Shown here one piece after another: positions 1-11,685 of a DNA stretch of 64,000 bases. Both the position numbers and the translations under genes were made by a program. The stretch's first letter is position 1; each line of letters opens with the position of its first letter. Source of the DNA: Planctomycetota bacterium (lineage in GTDB: Bacteria > Planctomycetota > Planctomycetia > Pirellulales > JADFKK01); NCBI GenBank assembly GCA_022564995.1, contig JADFKK010000004.1, forward strand, positions 1 to 64,000. Direction: 5' to 3'. The notes under the pieces were generated by a model. The model saw only the letters and a program-made list of their open reading frames with translations, was not told where the DNA came from and searched no databases.

Positions 1-453
1 TTTGAAGAGGGGGGAGGCAATGTTAATTGCACGGCATACAGCTATTGAGGCACGAACGGGAAACCAGGATACTGATCTATGTTGGAGCCTACCCATCTAA
101 CATTCCTCCTCTACTCTACCGGGCAAATCTGTTTCGTTTGCTTTGAATTCCTATTCAGGTCTGCTAGCTGGAGTCTAAGTGGCGCTGTCCAAGTAGGCAT
201 TCTGACAAAGCCTAGGTCACCTCGTTGGCCTGCGGTGTGCGGTTGTGAGGGACGTGCGGAACGTGAGAATCGTGGCAAGAAAGTCGGCAAGAAACCGGCC
301 ACTGCGGCGAAGCACCTATTGCGAACCACCTACGTGTCCAATTCGTAGTCGAATTGGCGATGTAAGCGATCGCGTGGCGTAGCCCTGCCTGGCAGTGGCG
401 CGGTATACTGCTGAAGGGTTCACAGACGTATCATTGCGGGAGAATGTTGAACG

Positions 454-1680
454 ATGGACTACGATGATCGCAGCAGCCCGACCCCTCTTCGCGAGCCGCT
501 CAGTTTCGCTACCGTGCTGGCCGAGCCGTCGCAGACTGCGCCTTCGCCGCGGGGCCGCTCGCCGCTGCCGATGCTGTTGTTTGTGGTCGCGCTGGTCGGC
601 GGGCTGTTCTTGGGGATTCCCTGGCTGGCGGGCCGAGTGCAATACTCGCTAGTTCACGCGGAAGAACAGGCCAAGCACGACGTGGCGGTCGAGGCCCTGA
701 AGACCTTGAGCATGAGCGATCTGCGCGAGGCGTTCCGTCAGGTGCCCAAAGTGGTCGGCCCAAGTGTCGTCCACATCAACACGACACAAATGGTCGGCCG
801 ACGCAGCGACGATGAAATGCGCAACCTGTACGGAAATCGGCCCCATCAAACCCGCGGCCAGGGCTCCGGTGTCATCGTCGATGCGGAAGGTTACATCGTC
901 ACCAACTTTCACGTGATCGATGGTGCCAGCGAAATCGAGGTTGTGCTCAGCGACCAGCGGAGGGTGGTCGGCAGCGTTGTCGGGGCCGACCCGCTCACGG
1001 ATCTGGCCGTCGTGAAAATCGACGCCGACGACCTGGTGGCCAGCCCCTGGGGCGACAGCGACGAACTAGAGGTCGGGGAATTGGTGTGGGCGGTTGGCAG
1101 CCCGTTTGGATTGGCCCACAGCATTACCTTTGGCATCATCAGCGCCAAAGGACGTAGCGGCCTGAACGGCAACATCCACCAGCGGTTCCTGCAGACCGAC
1201 GCCGCGGTGAACCCAGGCAACAGCGGCGGACCGCTGTTCAACGCCGAAGGCCGGGTGGTCGGCATTAACACGGCCATTGTCGGTCCATCATATCTAGGCA
1301 TCAGTTTTTCCATTCCCAGCAACATGGCCCGGGAAATCTACGAGAAGATTCGCGAAAAAGGCGCCGTCGAACGGGGCTGGCTGGGCGTCGCCCTGAACGA
1401 TTTGGACGAAGATGCGGCCAAAACGCTCGGGTTGAGCGATCTGAAAGGCGCGCTGATTCTCAAGGTGTTTGCCGGCACACCAGCCGCCGAGGCCGAACTC
1501 CGCGTTGGCGACGTGGTCGTTCGCTGGAACGATACGGAGGTTTCGCAGCCCAGCGACCTAAGTTTTGCCGTGGCTGAAACCGAAATCGGTTCGATCGCCA
1601 AAATGGTTATCGTCCGTTCCGGCCAGCGGCAGACCATCAACGTCACCGTCGGCGACCGGCCCCAGACGTGGCAGCGGTAA
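454..1680 (+). CDS. Membrane-anchored HtrA/DegP-like S1C serine protease with PDZ domain
   Basis: N-terminal TM segment; trypsin-like motifs TNFHVIDG and VNPGNSGGPLFN; C-terminal PDZ-like GWLGVALND...GDVVVRWN. Confidence 0.93.
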   Translation: MDYDDRSSPTPLREPLSFATVLAEPSQTAPSPRGRSPLPMLLFVVALVGGLFLGIPWLAGRVQYSLVHAEEQAKHDVAVEALKTLSMSDLREAFRQVPKVVGPSVVHINTTQMVGRRSDDEMRNLYGNRPHQTRGQGSGVIVDAEGYIVTNFHVIDGASEIEVVLSDQRRVVGSVVGADPLTDLAVVKIDADDLVASPWGDSDELEVGELVWAVGSPFGLAHSITFGIISAKGRSGLNGNIHQRFLQTDAAVNPGNSGGPLFNAEGRVVGINTAIVGPSYLGISFSIPSNMAREIYEKIREKGAVERGWLGVALNDLDEDAAKTLGLSDLKGALILKVFAGTPAAEAELRVGDVVVRWNDTEVSQPSDLSFAVAETEIGSIAKMVIVRSGQRQTINVTVGDRPQTWQR

Positions 1681-2859
1681 TCCGCAATGGGCCGCGATCA
1701 CTTCGGCCATTTGCCCTAACGTACGGTCCGGCATCGACGTCGTGCATGGAAGAAAGACCGAATGGGCTAAGATGGCCCGTGCCGCGGCCGGCTCCAAGTG
1801 GGGCCGATCCTCAGGCGGGTCGACGATGCAGAGCCGCTCGCCGCGCGTCGCGTCGAATCCGCCGGCGGCCAGCGCCGCGATCAAACCTTCGGCGTGCTCG
1901 GCTAGGACCGGAAAAACCCAATACGTGCGCCGGTCCATTTCCGCCCCAGGTCGTGCCACCCGAGCTCCGATCAGGTTGGCCAATCGTTCTCCCTGAGCAG
2001 CGCGTCGCGCCAGCTTCGCCTCGTCGAAACGGCGCAACCGGCGCCCCAGCAAGGCTAACAGCGGCGCCGAGGGACGCCGGCGGATTTGCTTGAAAAATTC
2101 AGACCCGGAAAATCCCCGCACGGTATTCGTAATGGCGCGGTTGTGGTCGATGCCGATGGCGCGACAGACGCGAATCAGCGTAGCAAAGACCGCTCTGGGC
2201 GTAAGTGCCTTGAGCACCGCGTACTTGCCAAGACGCCGCAGGTACTTACCCCGGCTTTGTCTTGGATAGCTCGCCTGCTGCGTTCTCATCGCCGCCAGCA
2301 ATTCCGGCTCACCCACCCGCAACAGCGCGCCGCCCAGCGCGGTGTCTGTCTTGATGGTGCCGAAGCTGAACATCGCGGCTAACGACCGCGGATCGCCTCG
2401 GTATGTCGGTCCGACATAGGCCTGGGCACAGTCCTCGATAACCGCCAGACCGTGCTGCTGGGCCAATTCAAAGATCGGGTCCATCCGCACCCGGCCGCCC
2501 AATAAATGGGTCACGACAAGGGCTCGCGTTTGTGGCGAAATGGCGTTGCGCAGCGCGTCGCCGTCGGGCGCCAAATCGCCCTCGCGCAGGTCAATCGGCA
2601 CAGGCACAAGGCCATGAGATTCGATGATGTGGACCATGTCCGGGATGGAAATCGCCGTGATCAGCACTTCGCTGCCGGGCGGAAGATCGAGCGCCTCGAG
2701 CAGCAAATCGAATCCACTGCGGACCGACAGGCAGGCCAGCGCGTCGCCATCGTTAGACCATTGACGTTCGACCGCTTCGATCGCCGCCTGCGTTCCGCCC
2801 GCCGTGATGCAGCGGCATAGCCCCCAGGCCAGATCCGACCAGGAAATATCGAGTCTCAT
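1558..2859 (-). CDS. DegT/DnrJ/EryC1/StrS-family PLP-dependent aminotransferase-like protein
   Basis: VIEDCAQAYVG...MFSFGTIKT motif pattern; C-terminus overlaps the HtrA 3' end convergently; start uncertain (2859 or 2871). Confidence 0.82.
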   Translation of the reverse strand: MRLDISWSDLAWGLCRCITAGGTQAAIEAVERQWSNDGDALACLSVRSGFDLLLEALDLPPGSEVLITAISIPDMVHIIESHGLVPVPIDLREGDLAPDGDALRNAISPQTRALVVTHLLGGRVRMDPIFELAQQHGLAVIEDCAQAYVGPTYRGDPRSLAAMFSFGTIKTDTALGGALLRVGEPELLAAMRTQQASYPRQSRGKYLRRLGKYAVLKALTPRAVFATLIRVCRAIGIDHNRAITNTVRGFSGSEFFKQIRRRPSAPLLALLGRRLRRFDEAKLARRAAQGERLANLIGARVARPGAEMDRRTYWVFPVLAEHAEGLIAALAAGGFDATRGERLCIVDPPEDRPHLEPAAARAILAHSVFLPCTTSMPDRTLGQMAEVIAAHCGLPLPRLGPVADGDVDGLPLAGTDDNHFGDRTDFGFSHGKT

Positions 2860-2929
2860 GCGTACCCACATCGTCGATTCCCCCCGTGGATGTCACTTCC
2901 ACGTCGCTTTAGCAGCGGTCGCACCCAAA

Positions 2930-3400
2930 TCACAAGGACAACATGAGCCACTGCCGGTCGCGGCGGATAAAATGGAGTTGTAAATGATTGAAGGCTAGCG
3001 GCAGCTCATCCTCATCCGCCGCCGCGCTCGGCGACTTTCCCGCGTACAGCACCAACGGATAATACCGCTGCTGCGGCGCCTCTGGATCTGGCTGTGGATC
3101 GCAACATACCATCACGGTCCGCTCGCCCGACAGAAAGGAAAGCTGCTCGGGCGGCGGCGCGACGACCACGAAATCCTTGTACTGAAAAACCGTCTCGGCG
3201 AGCTTCCGAGGCTCAATCGTCATGCCAAATTCCTCAGAGGCGAGCGTGTCCCAGCCCGGCGAAGCGACCTCAATGGAGTAAGAAAAAGAGCCCTCTTCCA
3301 CGTCCACGGACGAGGGTTCGCCGCAACCGATCAGCGAGGCACCGATCGTCGCGATCAAGGTCAAAGTCAACAGGTTTCCGTGGAGTTGACGATCGAGCAT
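2930..3400 (-). CDS. Putative lipoprotein of unknown function
   Basis: Signal-like N-terminus LTLIATIGASLIGCG with lipobox-like Cys; no recognised domain. Confidence 0.55.
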   Translation of the reverse strand: MLDRQLHGNLLTLTLIATIGASLIGCGEPSSVDVEEGSFSYSIEVASPGWDTLASEEFGMTIEPRKLAETVFQYKDFVVVAPPPEQLSFLSGERTVMVCCDPQPDPEAPQQRYYPLVLYAGKSPSAAADEDELPLAFNHLQLHFIRRDRQWLMLSL

Positions 3401-3650
3401 GGGGATTCTCTGGGGTTTTCCGTCGGCATTCGTACTGCCCCACCGCTGCATACCCGCTCACAATTCCTTGAGTTTCTCCTTTTCTCAACCTTTAGCAAGG
3501 GGTTTCCTGGTTCCCAAGCGTCCTGTTGAACAATTTTGTAGGGGGCAACTCCCGTCGCCGACAATAGACGTTTCACGCGGGAATCGGCAACAGGAGTCGC
3601 CTCCTACATCGGATATCCGACGATTTCAACGGACTGCTAACAGCTACCGC

Positions 3651-5762
<2,112 letters not shown>

Positions 5763-5914
5763 GTTGGTCTCATCACGGGTGCGGGAGTGTAGCATAGGAA
5801 ACCATAGCACATCGCCGGCCCCGTAGCGGGCCATCCCGGCCGTTTTCGCCGAGATAAGCGGTCCAGTCGTGCCGTCTGAGCTTTCGTTTGTCGGCTAGAT
5901 AAACCGTAGGGGTT

Positions 5915-5956
5915 CCGTAGGCCGCCGGCTTGCCGCGGCAAGCCGGCGGCCTACGG
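5915..5956. repeat. Perfect 42-bp palindrome CCGTAGGCCGCCGGCTTGCCG/CGGCAAGCCGGCGGCCTACGG
   Basis: Read directly; half-copies at ~6766-6784 and ~8121-8147. Confidence 0.95.
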
Positions 5957-5982
5957 CGATTCGGCTCAGCAACGTGCAACTC

Positions 5983-6080
5983 TTGCCGGCTTCAGCCGGC
6001 ACCCTTGTCAGCCGCCGGCTTTAGCCGGTGGTTCGGATGGCCCCACTCCCAAGTTGTTACCAGCCGGCTTTAGCCGGCTT
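5983..6080 (+). repeat. Three-hairpin intergenic module (family A), copy 1
   Basis: TGCCGGCTTCAGCCGGCA + CCGGCTTTAGCCGG + AGCCGGCTTTAGCCGGCTT in 98 bp. Confidence 0.85.
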
Positions 6081-6103
6081 CTCGACCCTTTGCCTTCAAG
6101 CAG

Positions 6104-6171
6104 GTAGGGTGCGTCCTGATGGACCGCATCAATCGTCCGACACGCTCCGGTGCATCGCGATGCACCCTACT
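6104..6171. repeat. Inverted repeat GTAGGGTGCGTC ... GATGCACCCTAC
   Basis: Read directly in intergenic sequence. Confidence 0.75.
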
Positions 6172-6249
6172 TCAAGGGTAACCGTTCACGCGAATTGAAT
6201 GGCATTTTCGCTCGTAGCGGCCTTGCTAACGGTGGAGTTTGATTTTTTG

Positions 6250-6553
6250 GGTTCTTCAGGGATTTTAGTGGGTCATTTCAAACGATTGGGATGGCGGGGC
6301 TCGGCGATTCGTCAATACGGGTTCCTCTTCTCTGTCTCGAATGATGGGCACGGGCGGGCCTTAGCTGTCGCCTGGTACGTTAGTCTATCAAGGCTGGCAC
6401 GTCGTACTTGCCGGGTTCTTTGCGAGTTGGCATCAAGCGGTTCTCCGGGCTCATCGTTGGTCGCACCGAACCGGTTCGCGTGAATAGAGAAGAGCAACCC
6501 GTACTGTCGGCGGCGGAGCCGATGAAACGACCCACTAAAATCCCTGAAGAACC
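6250..6553. mobile_element. MITE, ISL3-like ends, 304 bp, 8-bp TSD ATTTTTTG
   Basis: Left end GGTTCTTCAGGGATTTTAGTGGGTCATTTCA; right end reverse complement GGTTCTTCAGGGATTTTAGTGGGTCGTTTCA; ATTTTTTG at 6242-6249 and 6554-6561; no transposase. Confidence 0.9.
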
Positions 6554-6857
6554 ATTTTTTGCAATTGCGCAGCATTAAACACCAGATGATCTCCAACAAG
6601 AAATAACTGGTTTGCCGCTGCGAATCGTTGCAAAGGTAGCGCCCGGCAAGGCTGCGGTTTTTGCAACCTCCCGCTCACGAGAAGTTTGAACGTTCAAGGA
6701 AGCCGGCTTGATCGAAGCGGCCACTGTATCGAAAGCGACTGGAACCGCCGCGCGGCAAGCGCCGCGACAAGCCGGCGGCCTACGGGCTCCACCTTCCCGT
6801 TTCTGCCGACTTGTCGTAAAATCAGTAACTTCAGCGGACCTTCTTGCCATTCGCCTC

Positions 6858-7895
6858 ATGAGCAAAGTCACCTACAAAGACGCCGGCGTCGATTTGGACG
6901 TCTATCGCGAGTCGATGGCCCGGCTGCCGCGGCTGCTCAACCGCACGCATTGCCCCCGGGTGATGAAGCTGGAAGGCGGTTTCGCGGGGCTGTTTCAACT
7001 TGACTTCAACAGCCCGCTATTCCGCCGCAACTACGAGGATCCGGTGCTGGTCTCTTGCACCGACGGGGTCGGCACGAAGCTCAAGGTGGCTCAACTGACG
7101 GGCAAGCACGACACGGTCGGCATCGATCTGGTGGCAATGAGCGTCAACGACGCGATCTGCTGCGGGGCCGAGCCGCTGTTGTTTTTGGACTACATCGCCA
7201 TGTCGCACGACGATCCCGTGCGGCTCGAACAGTTGGTGGCCGGCGTCTCGGAGGGCTGCATGCGCAGCGACAGCGCCCTGGTCGGCGGCGAGACGGCGAT
7301 CATGCCCGACCTTTACGCCCACGGCGATTACGATCTGGCCGGCTTCTGCGTCGGCGTGGTCGATCGCAAGCAGTTGATCGACGGCTCGGCCATCGCGGCC
7401 GACGACGTGGTGATCGGCATCGCCTCGTCCGGATTGCACTCCAACGGCTACAGCCTGGTGCGGAAGATCGTCTTCGAGGCGGCCGGCCTGGGCGTCGACG
7501 ATTACATCGAGGTGCTCGGCCGCACGGTCGGCGAAGAGCTGATGGAGCCGACCCGGATTTACGCCCGGCCGATTCGCGGCATCTTGAATCACTATCGCAG
7601 AAAACACGTCGTCCACGGCATCGCCCACATCACCGGCGGCGGGCTGCACGAAAACCTCGAGCGGATTCTGCCCGAGGGCCTGCGAGCCGAGATCGACCGC
7701 GACAGTTGGACCGCCCCACCGGTGTTCGATTGGCTGCGCGAATTGGGCGACGTCGACCCCGAAGAAATGGCCCGCGTGTTCAACATGGGCATCGGCTTGG
7801 CGCTGGTCGTCAGCCCCTTCTTCGCCGACAGCATCCGCAACCAGTTGCAGCAAGCCGGATTGGATAGTTGGCAGATCGGGCACGTGTTGTCATAG
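6858..7895 (+). CDS. purM: Phosphoribosylformylglycinamidine cyclo-ligase (AIR synthetase)
   Basis: [55 protein letters not shown]. Confidence 0.95.
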   Translation: MSKVTYKDAGVDLDVYRESMARLPRLLNRTHCPRVMKLEGGFAGLFQLDFNSPLFRRNYEDPVLVSCTDGVGTKLKVAQLTGKHDTVGIDLVAMSVNDAICCGAEPLLFLDYIAMSHDDPVRLEQLVAGVSEGCMRSDSALVGGETAIMPDLYAHGDYDLAGFCVGVVDRKQLIDGSAIAADDVVIGIASSGLHSNGYSLVRKIVFEAAGLGVDDYIEVLGRTVGEELMEPTRIYARPIRGILNHYRRKHVVHGIAHITGGGLHENLERILPEGLRAEIDRDSWTAPPVFDWLRELGDVDPEEMARVFNMGIGLALVVSPFFADSIRNQLQQAGLDSWQIGHVLS

Positions 7896-7948
7896 TCGTT
7901 GTTCGCTCCGCGAACGAAACGTATCGTTCGCGGAGCGAACAACGACTA
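7893..7948. repeat. Palindromic element C: 25-bp perfect arms TAGTCGTTGTTCGCTCCGCGAACGA, 6-nt loop
   Basis: Read directly; begins with the TAG stop codon of purM. Confidence 0.95.
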
Positions 7949-7986
7949 TCCTTTGCCTTCAGGCCCGTCGCGTGGTGCTCGAAGGG

Positions 7987-8082
7987 AAGCCGGCTAAAGC
8001 CGGCTCGACACGGCGGAATTATTGGCGATCCATACCACCAGCTAAAGCTGGTGGCTAACAACGGAGCCGGCTGAAGCCGGCA
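7987..8082 (-). repeat. Three-hairpin intergenic module (family A), copy 2
   Basis: AAGCCGGCTAAAGCCGGCT...ACCACCAGCTAAAGCTGGTGG...GCCGGCTGAAGCCGGCA. Confidence 0.85.
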
Positions 8083-8141
8083 TTCCGATCAGACACACCC
8101 CACGATCCGCTGTGCGCCAATCGCCGCGGCAAGCCGGCGGC

Positions 8142-11100
8142 CTACCGCATCGCGGTGGATTCCTCCGCGCTTTTCACTTTCGACGGGCCGGCTTGCTTGA
8201 GCGTTTCGATGATTTCGTCGGCCGTGATGGGACGATTACCGAAGTGAATCGGCTCGCCTCCGCCGGCCGGATAAATAGCGTAGTAGGGAATGCCCTTGCC
8301 CCGGTTTCCCAATTCAATCAACAGCGCGTCGACCTCGGGAGCATCACCCGTCTTGTCGGCCTTCAGCGTTTTGACGTTATACAGATCGACCAGCAGCTTG
8401 GTCTTCGCCGTGTTCAAGGCGACCGCCTCGTTCGTTTTACAGACCGCTCACCAATCGGCGGTGAAATCGACGAGCACGGTGTATCCCTCTTCGCGGTAAT
8501 CGTGCAGCTTGTTCGCCGAAAACGGTTCCCACGGCAGCGGTGCCCAAATCAGGCCGAGATAGGCAATTCCGCCGGCCAGTAGCAGCACGCCTGCACTGGT
8601 CGCCCAGCCAGCCGCCTTTCTCGGCACGGTCGAAAAGTTTCGCGATAGCCAAATCAGCCATCCGGCCAGCATCAATCCGTCCACCGTCGCGACCAGCGGA
8701 ATGGTGTATTTCCAGGTGGCGAAAGCCACCATCGTCACCGAACTCAACACCACGACGGCGATCGTTCGATTGCGAAGCTTCTGCGACCTCGAAGCGGTCA
8801 GCGGCGTGCTGCCGATCAACCAGGCGGCGAACCCGAGGGCGACCATCAGGGACAAGGTCTGGATAAACAGCGATTCCTCAAGGAAGTAAAAGATAAAGAC
8901 CACCGTCGCCAACAATACAAAGCCCATCGCCTGCTTAAATGTTTCCATCCACGCGCCGGGCTTGGGCAGCTTGCTAATCAGTCGCGGGTACATGCCGATC
9001 AACAGAAACGGCGCCGACATGCCCAGCGCCATCATGCCAAACACGGCGAAATTTAGCCAAATCGGCGCCAGCACGGCGATGCCCACGACCAGACCGATAA
9101 ATGGTCCGCTACAGGGCGTGGCCAGCAACGTCGTGATGACTCCTTTCGTTACGGCGCCCGTGGGGCCTTCTTGCTGCGACAATTTATCGGCCTTGCCGGA
9201 GCCGACGAATCCGGGAATGGGAATTTCCCAGATACCCATCAGGCTCAGTGCGAGGACGAAAATCACCGCCGCCAGCGGAATGGAGAAGGCCGGCTCGCGG
9301 AGGAAATCTCCCCAGCCGAAGCTGCTGCCCATCACATGCAGCACGGCGGCCACCGTGGCGAAGACCATAAAGACCGACAACACGCCCAGCGAATACCACA
9401 AATTCAAACCCAGAATTCGTCCCCGACTCTCGCCGGCTTGTTCCACAAACGACATCACCTTGAGTCCGATCACCGGCAGCACGCAGGGCATGACGTTGAG
9501 AATCAATCCGCCTAGGAAGGCCAAAATCAGCGTCAGAACAACCGCCACGAAGACCAGGGTGCCGCTTGAAAACTCGATCGACGACAAGAGCTTGTGACTC
9601 CAGACGTCTCCGGTTTGCACAAACCCAAGATCCGCGAACGTCTTGGACCAAAAGTCCTGAGTGAGCGTTCGCCCCGCCGCCAGTTCCGCGGCCTCGCCGT
9701 ATTTTGCTTCCGTGAATAACAGCGGGATCGTCTCTTGGCCCTCGCCGCTGCTGCCGACCGGTAGGATGACCGTAAAGCGGGCGGCCAGGGGCATGTCGCA
9801 GGCTTCCGCCCAACAGGTCTGAAAACCGATGATGCCTTGAATCGGGTAATCGCCCGGCTCGGCATCAGCGGGAATGGTGATGTCGGTGGTCCAGGTGACC
9901 GGCCGTTCGTGATAGTGCTGCACATAGGTTCGCACGTCGTCGCTGAATTCGTGCTCGATCGGCTTGGCCGCTGTCTTCGTCGCGCCGACTTTCAATTTGC
10001 CGGCGTCTTCCACGACAATCAGCGTCGGCTTGTTGATGTTGTCTTCCGTGTCGCGATCCGCCAGGGCGTAAATGTGCCACTTCGACCACGGCTCGGCGGT
10101 TAGCACTAACGTGACGGTCTCTCCCGGCTGGGCCGAGCCGGGCTGGATGTAGCCGTGAATCTCGCCATGAAAGCCCTCGTGTTTGTAGCTGCCGACTTGG
10201 ACGCGGCTCTTCCCGGCGGCCTGACGAGCGGCGAAATCGATCGTCATCGGCGTGCAACTGTTCTCGTCGCAGACTTGCAGCGAAACCTGGCCCTCGATCG
10301 TCAGGCCGGCGGCATCGGCTCCCTCGGGCAGCTTGAACGGCGCGGTCCACTTCACCCGGCCGTGATGGATCTGCACTTCGACTTTGAAGATGTCGTCGAA
10401 CTTTTTCTCGGCCGGCGGATCGGCGGAAAAGCCGCCCGGCAGCTTAAACTTCTTCGACTCCGAGACTTTGATCTTCGTCGGCTGCCCGGCGCCCTTGCCC
10501 TGGGTCGTGGCGTAGATGTGAAAACCCTTGGCAATGTCGGCCGTGATCGTCAACGTGCCTGGCTTGCCATCGGCCGGCGCAATGAACGAAGCACTCAGGC
10601 CCACCTTCTTGCCGTCGGCCGGCGGAGCAAACTGATTGAACTGGTCGCCGCCGCCAAGCGGATCGGGCGGGGCAGCGACCAACTGCGATTGGTCCAACTC
10701 GGCCGAGAAGGCGTGCTTCTCATTGAGGCACTGTTTTTTGCAGAGCTGCAACTCGACCTGACCGGTTACTCGCAATGTTTCCAGGTTTACCTTCGGGTCG
10801 AATTCCAACGGGATGCTCCAGGTGACCTCGCCGTGGTGCTCCTGCACTTCGACCTCGAATCCCTTGGCGTCGAAGTATCGCTTGGCCGGCGGATCGGCCG
10901 TGAACTCGCTCTTCGCCTGCAAGCGATAGTCGTTCGAGTGATCGACGTTGATCTCCGTTCGTTTGGGGCCGCCGGGGACTTGCGTAATCGCGTAGGTGTG
11001 CCAGCCCTCGGCGATCTTCGCCGTGATGTACAACATGCCGGACCGATCGCCGGGCGTCCGCGTGAAGCGGGCCGAGACCTTGGCCTTCTTCGCACCAGCG

Positions 11101-11297
11101 CCGAGATTAAACGGGTCGGCGTTTTTGAAATCATCCTTGGTCAGCAGCGGCAAGGAATCTTTGTCTTTGACCTTGGCGGTAACCTCAACTGGCGGCAGGC
11201 GATCGAGCGCCACGGCGCCGGCCGCGAGCAATATGGCGAAGCAGCAAAAGGCGAGCGATGTCACCCGAGGAGGGCGTTTGGAGAATCGTTTGAACAT
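8142..11297 (-). CDS. DsbD-family thiol:disulfide interchange protein; candidate selenoprotein with in-frame TGA (Sec) at 8448-8450
   Basis: ORFs 8448..11354 and 8142..8417 lie in one frame separated only by TGA: ...VLVDFTADW-U-AVCKTNEAVALNTAKTKLLVDLYNVKTLKADKT...; N-terminal DsbD-alpha-like repeats and DsbD TM core (LGGLILNVMPCVLPVIGLK, TPCSGPFIG). Confidence 0.85.
8415..8430 (-). promoter_or_regulatory. Candidate bacterial SECIS hairpin CGAGGC-GGTC-GCCTTG
   Basis: 6-bp stem, apical loop GGUC, 23 nt from the end of UGA to the loop. Confidence 0.65.
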
Positions 11298-11539
11298 GAC
11301 CGTTCCCATGACTGACTTGGATTTCGCTGGAGAGCTATTACGGACCTTCCCCATATCAATCTATTATCGTCCGCACCGCCGGCACAATCCGTTAGATCAG
11401 TTACACTTTAACCGTTTGAGGCAAGGCAGGCTACGTTATCGTCCAAACAGGGAGAACGGGGGGCGGCGTGGAAAAAGGGGTACCGGGCGCGCGGAGCCGC
11501 CGCAGGTTCTACGCAGCCGCCACGATTTCGGTTCATCCT

Positions 11540-11685
11540 TGTAGGAGGCGTCTCCGACGGCGATTTTCGTGGCACAGGCGTCCCGCCTGTGGGGTTTGTG
11601 GAACAGGCGTCTCGCCTGTGGGGTTCACCGGCGGGACGCCGGTGCCACGGATGTGGTGAAATCGCCGTCGGAGACGCCTCCTACA
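11540..11685. repeat. Nested palindromic cluster (family D): 27-bp perfect outer inverted repeat TGTAGGAGGCGTCTCCGACGGCGATTT with three inner hairpins
   Basis: Arms 11540-11566 and 11659-11685; inner ACAGGCGTCCCGCCTGT, ACAGGCGTCTCGCCTGT, CACCGGCGGGACGCCGGTG. Confidence 0.93.

Noticed and set aside
6199-6483. 94-aa ORF inside the MITE region
   Set aside because: Frame starts outside the element and is not kept open in the second MITE copy; the element is non-coding.
8448-8450. Simple nonsense mutation or sequencing error in the DsbD-like gene
   Set aside because: Not fully excluded, but the TGA falls precisely on the redox Cys codon, the downstream domain is intact and a SECIS-like hairpin follows, so Sec is the better explanation; read and genome checks are listed.
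10155-11315. 386-aa plus-strand ORF
   Set aside because: Antisense shadow of the DsbD-like gene.
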